Under the pieces are notes generated by a model. It had not been told where the DNA came from. It saw only the letters and a program-made list of their open reading frames with translations, and did no database searches. A program made the translations under genes and the position numbers. This document shows, piece after piece, positions 26,901 to 38,900 of a stretch of 64,000 nucleotides of DNA. The first letter of the stretch is position 1; every line of letters begins with the position of its first letter. Source of the DNA: Clytia hemisphaerica (Eukaryota; Cnidaria; Hydrozoa; Leptothecata; Clytiidae); the NCBI GenBank assembly GCA_902728285.1, contig CACVBU010000615.1:1095780-1159779 (forward strand). The letters are read 5' to 3'.

Positions 26901-29900
26901 TGAATTCATCCCGAGTCGATCCACTGTCTCTTTTTGTCCAACTATAACAGAAGAAAAAAATTGACGATGGAACTAAAAAACAGCTTCATCGAAGGACCGT
27001 GGTGTAAAATAGGCCGTATACATTTTCATTTGAAACTCCCATATAAGAGAAACACATATGAAAGAAAAAGTCTCGTCAGAAAAATCAAAAAACAAGAAGA
27101 AGTACTCTCAGGTATCTAATAAACGGAGGGTTTGGAATAAGTGGAAAAACTCTCAAATTTCAATAAGGGGGAATAAAATGTGCTGGGTGAAAAATTTTCG
27201 AAAAATTAATTAGCGGTGGGGACGCTTATTAGGTACCCGAGAGCAAGTATACTTTTAGAGCCTTATCTTGCGTGCATAAACGTTATGCCTTGAAAACTTA
27301 CCATGGAGGGCGTGTTCTTGTTTCACTTCGGAAACGATCCGTTTCGCTTTGCTTTTGTAAACCTAGACAGATAGAAAGTGAAAAACGGTTCATTAATTTG
27401 TTTTATATAATGCGTCAAATAAAACTTCAGCTTCTCAGTTGTATCTAAATGAATGATTGGTCAAAGATCGAACAGTACGGAAAGAAAAAAATGAGGCCTA
27501 ATAGGACCTACACTTTACACCTACACTTACTAAAGGAACCAGAGCCATTCTGCAACATTCATGATATTCATGATGTAATGTTTTTTACGGAAAGACCCCG
27601 GTTTTTGCCAGAAGTGGCAAATTTTATACAACTTTTGTCTAGTTTAAATCTGCCGCTATTGGCTCAAACCGGGGTATTTCCGTAGAAAACATTACATCAT
27701 GAATATCATAAATTCCTCCTTTTTCAAATAGGAGCGCTGAACGCTGTCCAGACATTGCCAGTTCAGTACACGCGACAGAAAGATACCACGATGCATAGTG
27801 ATGACACTCAAAGTACGCGGGAGAGCATATAGCTCGTCACAGGCGTGGAACGGGATGAGTGACACCACACACCACAATGTCTAGCATATCGCCCACTCTC
27901 TTGTATCAGATAGTGGTACCCAATTCCCCTCACATGGTATAGGGTTGACCTGGATGAAGGTACGTTCACTTGTCAAGTAAGCTGTAGTATGATGGGGTAA
28001 TTGAAGTCGGACCTCCCGAATGGAAGGCAAGGACGATTCACTTTCGGAGAAATAGGTATATACACCGACCTGCTTTTTCTTCTTGTTTTTGAGTGAGATG
28101 ACGTCATCATACTCTTCTGAACCGAGAAAATCTTTGAATTCGCGACTGTTGCATAATTCAGGACGTGAAACAAGACTCTATGGAATGATTGAAACACAAA
28201 TGATGATCAATACACACAGGCATTATAAAGGAAAGCGAAAGACCATGCTGAATTTCGATGAAAAAACTTCGAGATAAGGCTGTTTTAGACACAACTTCCA
28301 TGAAAACTATCCATTTAAATGGCTGAGAATAGCCTCATGAATAGCCCAAGTTTCAACATTTGCGTGATGCTACACAAAACTTTATTCAAGAAATAAATTT
28401 AGCATTTTATCGTCCATCAAATTTAACGTCAGATGAACATTGAAACCAGTTGAAACAACTAAAATAGCGAGTTTATGCTTTTGTACTTTTGAGGACAGCA
28501 AAGTAACTGAAGCAATTTGGAAGAACCCGCAGTTTTGACCCGCAAAATCGAGGGACAGTGAATGTGTTGGTTTACCGTCTCTGTCGCAGAAAAACAAAGA
28601 TACATAAAAGCTCGCTAAGTTTCTGGTGGGGGTGCTTAACATTTGTACTAGTAATCTCATAGTTATGAGGGAAATTCGGGATAAATTTCCCGAGGTCAAT
28701 TTTGAAATTTTTTGAAATTTCCCGAGTGCAACGAGGGAAATTTAAAACATTTCGAAATTTGACCGAGGGTAATTTATCCAGAATTTCACGAAAACAAGCA
28801 TGGGATTCCTGGTTAATCTCATGGTTTGGATTGAAATTCTAACAATTCTGAAAGACGTCAATTTAACACTTGAAATTAATCTGAAACTTTAAAAAGAGGT
28901 CTCAAAAAAGTTATAGAAACGCGAATTGAGTTTTAATTAGATAGCATTCCATTTACTTAAGCCTTCGGAGTTAGTAAGAAATTCGAAAAAGATGATGAAT
29001 TTCCAAACGATGGAAATTTCACTTTTGCGGGAAATTACAAAATCTTGGAGGGAAATTACAAAAGCTAGGAGGGAGATTACAAGTTCGCGGGATATTACAA
29101 ATTAACGTAAACAAAAAGGTCAATCGAATTTCAATCAACCATGAGATTAAACCTAAAGAATATATTTATTAATTAAGAAAAAGTTAAACTTACAACGAGA
29201 TAAGTTTCAAGTATTTTCCTCCGCCCTTCAATAACGTCAGGATCCATACGCCCGAATGGCATGGCGTAACGTCGGTTAGGGCGTAGAATGCCTTTCATGT
29301 CTTTCGATAATCGATGAGTGAGGCGGTTGTGAAGAAACAAAAACTCCCTGAAAAATATGAATTTATTTTAATATTCATGATGTAATGGTTTTATACGGAA
29401 AGTAGATTTTCTCTATGGTAAGACCTCCAAGTTTGCTCTTATTTAGCCTGTGCCAATCTCTTTTTCATTCACTGAAAGAATAACGCAGAGTTCGGTTTGT
29501 TATACACTTTTTACAAGCATTGCTTTTTACTGAGAACACTTCAAACATGTATCGTCTTTTTTATCTCCCTAATAAATGGAACAGGTCCTTCTTTATTTTT
29601 AGAATTGGTACTAACCTGTATCGCCTTTTTATCTCCCTAATCAATGGAACAGGTCTTTCTTTATTTTTAGAATTGGTACTAACCTGTATCGCCTTTTTAT
29701 CTCCCTAATCAATGGGACAGATTCTTCTTTATTTTCGGAGTTGGTATTACTAACAAGTTGCTTTTGGTATTGATCAGGCCATATACGAATATCGTACTGA
29801 AATAAAACAAAAGGTTCGTAAAACCTTTGGCCTTAATTTGTGAGTACAGTTGACACTCTCCAATTCGATTTTCAAGGCAGCGAAAACTTTTATCAAATTA

Positions 29901-32900
29901 GAAAACCATTTGAATTACGAAGTGCGACTTTTCAGCTTATAGGTCCGGAAAATTTTTGAAAAGTTAACAAGCGGAGGGGGGGCGTTTATTTGGAACTTAA
30001 GAGTAGTTAGATTGCTTAAACCCAAAATATTTAAACAAATGTTGTCTCTGTGCTGTCCAAAAGTCTACAACCGTGAAGATACTCGAGCCCAGGGTCCAGA
30101 ACAAAAAATTCAAGTGACAAAAAAATCCCCAGTTGCAAATCTGAGGGAGGTTCAAAATATATGACGGAGATTGTTAATTACCTAATTAGGATTATGGCTA
30201 AAAGCAATACCCTCCGTCATTAAGTTTGAACATCCCTCAGATCTATCATTGGCCATAACCATTTAAAAGGGATAATCAGATGGTGTGAGGTTAAATTATT
30301 TTTGCTTAACTATTTTTTCAAAGTCGAGAATTTTCTAAAAATGAGTTGGAATTCTATTGTTTTCTTACTAAAAGTTAAAAACTTGTAACTTGAATATCAC
30401 AACTTTGGAGAACGGCTTGGCAAGAAAATTTTGAGGCTCTGTTCAGGAAAATAGTAGAAATCAGCTTGTCAAATATCTCAAGCCATCTTAATCCTTTTAA
30501 ACTTTTTTTAGTCTGCAACCGCAGTCGGAGGCGACCCGAAGTATCCTCTTTCGATAGCTATCTACCCGAAGGTAGAAGAGGGCACCTCTGTTAGGCGATA
30601 CTTCTCATAATTGCTGAGCATCAAGCAGAGAGGCATCAAGTACCATTTTGAGAATCTTTGGTATGCCCCGGCTGGGGGTTGAACCCACAACCTTGCAAAC
30701 TGTAGCCGGATGCTCTACCACTGCACTACGGTCGCTATTTTGTTAACAACTTACATGTATGCCGTATAAAGTATATTTATTGATGCCTGGTTCCCAGCCT
30801 TTTTCAGTTGCAACCTCTGTTGACGGGATGGATATCATTTGGATTGGGTACAGCCATGCGGCTGGTAGTTTACTTGGGTGTGGCATAATAACCTTAAATG
30901 AAAAAAAACAAACGATACTTTTATGGACCTACCTGGTTATGCATTTAACAAATATAATTGATATCTACGTGAGCATGACCGTTAAACAATCGTTCAGAAC
31001 ACAAATAGTGACGATCTATCAAAATTAGTTGTTTGTTTCTTATAAAAAAACTTTTAGAAACCAAAATTTCATGCTCTTGAAGTAATCTTTCATATTCAAG
31101 ACTTCGTGAGCAAAAAAAAAACCTCTATCTCATTAAAAAATTGAGTAATTTGGCTAATAACATTGATGTATGCTTATTAATAGTGATTCTTATAAATAAA
31201 GATGCGTTTTTTGAGCTGAAAAATTCTTTTTTCACAAAAATCTGCTTGAGCCATCTTTTACCTACTTTCATGTGAAATATTGGATCATTGTTTTTTTTTC
31301 TGATTTTTCACATACTCTCTAAAAGTAAGCCCTCGTGAGCAAAAAAAACATCTATCTCATAGAAAAATTGAGTAATTTGACTAAGAACATTGATGTATGC
31401 TTATTAATAGTGATTCTTATAGATAAACATGCATTTTTTTGCAAAAATCTGCTTGAGCCATCTTTTACCTATGATGGTACCCTACTTTCGTACAAAAAAA
31501 TCAGAAAAAATTAATGATCCAATTTTTCACAAAGTCTAAAAAACCCGTTTTTAGCCGTTTTTTAACCCAAATTGGCCCAAAAATTTTTTTTTTCGAAAAT
31601 CGGGCTCCGTCACATTTTGGCCACCACCATTTTGCACCTTTGTACCAAAAATCAAAAGATTCCTATGATTCAATCCTGAGAAAAAGTTGAACGTAACGAA
31701 CGAAACGAACGAACGAACGAACGAACGAACGAACGAACGAACGAACGAACGAACGAACGAACGAACGAACGAACGAACGAACGAACGAACGAACGAACGA
31801 ACGAACGAACGAACGAACGAACGAACGAACGAACGAACGAACGAACGAACGAACGAACGAACGAACGAACGAACGAACGAACGAACGAACGAACGAACGA
31901 ACGAACGAACGAACGAACGAACGAACGAACGAACGAACGAACGAACGAACGAACGAACGAAACGAACGAACGAACGAACGAACGAACGAACGAACGAACG
32001 AACGAACGAACGAACGAACGAACGAACGAACGAACGAACGAACGAACGAACGAACGAACGAACGAACGAACGAACGAACGAACGAACGAACGAACGAACG
32101 AACGAACGAACGAACGAACGAACGAACGAACGAACGAACGAACGAACGAACGAACGAACGAATGAACGAACGAATGAACGAACGGACGGACGGACAAACA
32201 CAGGTTCATTTATAAGATCTCCACCAGGGTAGGTCCAAAAACACGTGTAAATAAATTTGCAGAATTGAGCTCTTAGAGAGAGGGTAGAATTATGTGGCAG
32301 GTAGTTTTTTTTGGTGTGACCATATACTAGAAAGAAAAGCACGTGGGAAGAAACGTCGAGGGAGGGTGAAACTATGTGGTAAGTAGTTTGCTTGGGTGTG
32401 GCATGATATATAAGAACAAAAAAAATCTCAAAAACAGAACACAGCAATTACAAAAGATTACATATTATTTGGACCAATTTTGAAATTTTTATCGAGTGTA
32501 TGTATAATTAATTGTTAGGATTATTATGTTAAAGGTTTTGTTTTTAAATAAGAGTGATATCGTTTGCTTAGACATCAATTTTAATTTACAAGCTTTTTCA
32601 CATTGTATTGACACGGATATGGAGCAAGATGATCAGAAAGAGAGAAAGGAGAGAAAGAAAAGCATTTTTTTTTATATATCAGCATAATATAACAATAGGC
32701 AGACACTTTCCTGATATGAAATATGTGTCTGATATGAAACGGGAACACTTATGTTAAGATAAAGCCTTTTAATCCAATAAGAAAACTAGTAAAGTTGAAA
32801 ATAGATAACAATTAAAAACATACCTCTCCTTCGAATATAGGTATATAATAACTCGGGTCCTGAGCACCATTCGCCCCACTGACAGCCACAGCGGTTGTTG

Positions 32901-35900
32901 GGTCAACCATCCCAGCAAACATTGCATTTTCTTTGGAACCTTGTGAAAAATCGACAGGTAATTTTACTGCAAAGGATTTCAACAATTTCGAAAAAATAAA
33001 GGATTTTTAAAATGGAAAAAGTTTCTGAGAGTTTGTCGTTTTTTGAATCGATTCTATATTTCAGAAAAGTAAGAAGTAAGAAGTAAAAGTAAGAAGTTTA
33101 TGACCACAGTAGAGGGCGACCCGAAGACTTATTTTCTTCAGCTATCTACTCAAAGATGTGAGAGGGTGCAATTTCCTGGATTGCTCCACTCCTTGATTCT
33201 TCTCTTAAAAAGTTGTTGAGTATCAAGGAGAAAGTAACATTGTTGGAGTCTTTTTCAGGGAAAAATGCTCGACGATAAATTACCAACTTATACAGAAATA
33301 TAGAAAACGAATACCTTTCGATTCAACAGACTTGACAGACTTGGAGTCAATAGGAAGGTCTTTGTCAGTTACGGCAATCTCTTTGGAGAGGGGATCAACA
33401 ACCATGGATGGATCGATGTTGGATTGGAAAACCTCCTCTTCTTCTTCAACCTTGATAATATCAAAATGGCAGTTCAGCAATCATTAATTGAAATATAAAA
33501 CTAAACTTCCGTTGTTTTTACAAAACATTTAACATTTTTTATTTTACTTTAATCTTCTTCTGTCTAAGGAGCATGAGTTGTCAACACGCGTATATGCTCA
33601 CAATGACCACAGTTTTGATGCGAATTAGTCAACTGAGGGCTTGAGTGAGATTCGAATTATTTAAGGAACATAATAAAGGTCAAGAAATACAAAATTGCGT
33701 ATAACAGCTGGAAACAGAACTTGATAGTTATCAGCTTTTTAAGTCCAGAATTGTACCAAAAGCTGTAAAACCCAATATCAAAATATACGCTTTTATAGTA
33801 GAGCAATTTTACAAGAACACAGCTATAAAATTTGGATAAAGCCTTATACTAAATCAATAGCAATTTAACAATCATAGTTCAAAGATGAAGCCCTTTTCAA
33901 GTAAAGAGCTGAAAGTGTTGGTAAAATGAAGGGCAGCAGAGGCTTCATTGGTTGAAAAATGGTAAACAAAATAAGAATTAGTGCAAACTTAAAGGGATGA
34001 TCAGATGGTTTGAGATATTTAGATTACAGAAATCTTCTGTGGTCTTTAGTAAAACCTCCAAGTATTTTTGTGTTACAACTTTCCAAAATCGAGATGTCAA
34101 AATTTGAAATTTCTGAAAATGGGTTCTTACACGGTTTTTACACGGTTCTTACGTTGAGATTCTATTGTTTTCATCCTAAAAGCCAAAAACTTGTAACTTA
34201 AATATCTCGACTTGGGAAAATAGTTAGGCAAAAATATTTTGAGATTTTGCTCAGGACAATAGAAAGGATCCCACATGCCAAATATCCCAAACCACCTGAT
34301 TATCCCTTTAAATTTTTTTTTCTGTTAATAAAAGTTAAACATTAGACTAACCTCTAGGCCTTCTTCCTCAACTAGATCCTTAGGATCTCTCCAATGGGTA
34401 TGGATAGATGATGGATATTCGGGAAGACTGTTGAATTTTGTCGGTGACGTAGAAATAGACGATGATTCAATCTTCAGTTCGTCATCCTCCACTCTTGTTA
34501 ATTTCCCTTTCTTGGTCAATAATTTTCCTCGGATTTTCTTACGAATATTTTGTATTTTTTCATTCCGCTGTGATGTCGTTTGCTTTGACTTTCTCTTCTT
34601 GGATGGGAATTTTTGAATACCTTAATAAAGCGTAAAGATTTAAAAGAAAACAATTGCATGTTTGATCTAAAAGCATTAGCAGCAGAGTATGCAGGCTACA
34701 ACCAAAAGATACGTACTAAGCATTGAGTTTCAAGCCCGAAGGGCTAGAGGTGGGATGGGAAATGAAACCATTTATTTCCTATTCAGAACGCCCGCCAGTA
34801 GTTTTTACACAAACACCGGATTGAAACTAAAATCTATAGCTAGATTTCAAAAAATGTAGTCCTCCTAAACAAAGGAACCGCTAGATACAATCCGTCGTTA
34901 TGATTATGGCGCGTTCTATGTGCTTTTTGGATGGGAAGAAAGTAGCTTCAATTTCTCTTGCCTGAGAAGGGTTAAAATTTCGCCTCTAGCCATTCGGGCT
35001 TGAAACTCAATGGTAATAAGTAAAAGAAATCGAGTATTATAATGCAGGTCAGAAGTCACGATGACGATCTTTTGAATCTTTAAAAAATAAGGGAGATCCT
35101 GGACTCGCAAACGTTATTTCGATGCTAATTTAAAGTTATATCGACGATACATTATGGACATTAGATCGATCTTAAAAACAACGTTATATTCCAACAAAGA
35201 AGAACATACCTTTCTTGAAGAATTGAAGAAACTGTTTGTCAATGGTCGATTTACGTTGCGCTAAATCCAAACTGTTTGAACTGGAACTCCTCAATCTCGT
35301 GTGTTCGTCAAGGACGCTCCCTTCCAAAGCCGTTTTGAAGGTCTGTACTGAAGCTGCGTGACTCAATTTACGAACCCTGTTTTTCGAGACACGGCTAGTA
35401 GGAACTATCTCGTAGTCAAGACTCGTATCGAGAGATAAATCAGAGCGGCTTGCGAATGAGACATCAGAGATATTATCGAACGACGAGGACTCTCCTTCTT
35501 CCGTAGGAACTTTCTCACTTTCTTCAAACGTTTCACCTGACGCTAAAAGTGTCCCTGAACTGACACTATGATCTGAGATATCGATCGGTTCTGAGCAAGG
35601 TGCTAACGAGTTATCAAGAGCTAGTGGATCAACAGTATAGCTCTCAGTGTCAGCTTCAGCGTTACAGAAATGTTCAGAATAAAGACCACATTCGTGTTCG
35701 TAAAATTTTGGCGTACCAATATTGATTCGGACTGTTTTACGACGTTCGTTTTCACGTTTTTCACGCTCCTTGAGTTCTTTCTCAGTGAAAACAACCTGTG
35801 CTCTTTCGTTCTGGAATGGACTTGCAAGATACGTCATTTCAATACAAGTTGGACACGAAGGCGCTATTTCATAAAAGGCACCTTCCTCGCCACTCTTATG

Positions 35901-38900
35901 CACTCTGACTATTTCATCTTCCTCTTTTTTATTTTCAATACTTTTAGGTGTGACCGCGGTTGTTGTGGACGGGTTTACTGAAGGTGGTACTTGTGATTTA
36001 CGTCCAAAATTCATGGTCACACTCCCGTCAATAGATTGTGTAAAATTTCGAGCTTTCATTCCTTCAATGTGCATATCCATGGACGAGCAACTTATAGTTC
36101 GATCTCCTCTAAGACAAGGATCGATACAGTTTATAGTGGACATTTGTCGAAGCATGGCAGCTGAAAATTCAGGTACAGAGCTAACACGTGCTTTCAATTG
36201 CTCTGCTAACTCGTCCTGCTTCAAAGGCATACCGTAAAAACTTGGATGTCTGAAAATCTGATCTCTCGAAGGCGGACATACAGCCCAGCCCCCTTTTTCC
36301 TTGACTGGAGAATCAGTGACGTCATGATCATGCTCACTGTGAGCTAGAGAGGGAGCCCGGCCACTATCTATCGGCTCTATTTCCTCAATTCCTTGACTCA
36401 GCTTCAAGTCTAGCTTCCCTTTTTTAGTTCTCTCATGATCTCTAGCGCTAGTTGAACCATAAACGGGGTAAGAGGTTTTCATATCCAGCTTATCGAATCG
36501 AAACATATTCTTCGTTTGGTCGATATCAGAATCGTCCCCTGACGAATCGTTCATATTGAAAATCTTTTTTGATTGTTTCTTTGCTTTAGGTCGTGTGTGT
36601 GATTTCCGATTTCGCACTTTACCAGACGTTTTCTTGGGAGGTGTTTTAGCTTTGATTAAATGTTCATGAGTACTCTCATAATTCGTTTCAGGGCTACTAA
36701 TATCGACATTTTCCATTGTTCTTGACTGGTCATTCTCAAGCTCTTCACTCTCAATTTCCTTATAAGCATCTTCCCATTGTTTCAAAATAACCGGTAACGG
36801 TAGAGAAGGCTCCAACACATCAATAATAACCTCATTTACAAAATGTGGGTCTGTAAAAATCTGTACCAACGGTTCTAAGCATTGTATGGCTAGAATTTCA
36901 CGTAATAGAAACCGTCCGCTTAGACAGGAGAACGTCTCAGCAGGGACATACTTTTGTAACAACATATCAATCAATGTTTTTAAATAATCTAATTCAGATC
37001 CTTTGGACTGTGTCGCAACGTGAGGTACAACAGCCTCTTCGTAAAGTTCAGATATCAGCGGCGCAAAATCTTCTTCTCGTAAATTCGGATATTTCTTATG
37101 TACAATAGCTTGGCATTCGTCAAATGTTTTGATATGTTTTTGAAAGACGTTTATAAGGTTGACAGTCACATTCGGAAGACTCAGATCCTTTAAGCTCTGG
37201 TGTAATTCAACCGTTATATGTTCAATTACTATTCGTGTTTCTTCTAAAAAATCTTTCTCATCAGGTCCGAGATATAGATACCATGATTCAACAAAGTCAC
37301 GTAATATTGATGTGATGTATCGGTCGAGTATTTTCGCAATGGGTTTTGGGAACGATCGTAACCCATCATGTTTTCTGTTTGCAGATGTTGGCTGTTGTTG
37401 ATGGGTGTGGTCATTGGTTTTACCTGAAAACAAATATATAAAAAATTGAAATTTTAACAAGATAAAAATAAAGCACTGATCGCTTTTCATGAGGATGTCA
37501 AAATCGTTTTAAAATCCTTTGTGTGTTCTTACAACGTTGTTTCGACGTCAATCTAATGTTCACAACGTCCATATAACGTTAGATGAACGTTGAAACAACG
37601 TTGTGTGCCAGCTGGGTAGGGGCAGAAATCTTTCAATATCCTGTTGAAAACAATGATGCTTATTCAAACTAAAGTCATCATTCTTTTGAGAAAAGTTTGC
37701 AGATACAGAAGGCAAAGAAGAACAACTTTTCGTTAGGCTATTATGAAGCCTTCCAAAAAATCAATAGGTTTAATACTGCTATTCTGCAGTCTTGATAAAT
37801 GAAAGAGAAAGTCTCCAGAAAAAACATTGGTATTGATAGGGAGGGGACTTAAAAAAAGAAAATTAGAAAGAATTTAGTGGCATATGTACAAAAGCTGCCA
37901 AATTATATAAAAAGAAGGAAAAAATCAAAAATTTTGACCGGGGACCCTTTTCAGGGTCCCCCCGGGCCCCATTTCTGCGGGGTACTCAGCGCGACCCCGG
38001 ACCAAAAATAGCCTAACACCAACTTTCTTAAAACATAGTCATGTGGCATATCAAATTATCAGAAATTCTATGCTGATTCCAAAAAACATTAGTAGTAGGG
38101 GTCAGAAATAAAGCTAAAAAAAGTTATGACCATATCTTGGACCAGATTTTGAGTAAATTGCATAATTCGCAAGAAATTCGAATAGAATCTTGATTATGAC
38201 TAACATTTTATGTTGTTAGTAGTTAAACTTTGACAAAATTCTGGTTTATTGATGTAACTGTTTTCATGATATGAAGACATTTTCAGGTTTATTTAAGTTT
38301 TCTTTAGAGAGAAGGATTATGGATGTGTGAAGCTGAGGTACCTTGAACAAGAGCAAGATATATTTTATCAAGCCAGAAATTGCAAAAAAATCAAGGAATA
38401 AAAAGTTTTTCAATTGTAAAGAGCATAACGAACTGCCACATGAGTGGGCAGAATGAATGTAAAGATAACCTTTGGATGTTCTTTACCAAATGCCAAGAAA
38501 GCGTTGGAATATCTATTCACCACTAAGATGGTCAATACAGGAAAGAATAAGAATTTTGAAAAAGCTGTTGAAAAGGGTGTTGTTGTAAAGGGTGTTGTAT
38601 TTCAATGGATTTTTTGCAATGTTTATCCAAAGAACTATCGAACATCGGAGCACGATATTAAAACATTATTAAATAATTATGAATTATTGAAAAAAAGAAG
38701 CACTTCAAAAAAACAGATGATTTTAAGCAAATAGGTTAAAGAATTGTTTGACATTATTGGAAAGATTTCTCTTTGATTATTGAATAGTCCATTGCTAGGG
38801 CAAAATCTCTCCTAGGACTGACAGTGATATCCAATTCAATTCTTTGTAATTTTCGTTTAGGTATACAAGTTGAGTTCAATCCATAGACCATGATGGCACC

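Noticed and set aside
31551..32447. Long open frames on both strands (FVRS and NERT repeats)
   Set aside because: They are translations of the GAAC tetranucleotide array; any phase of a 4 bp repeat without a stop gives a long frame.
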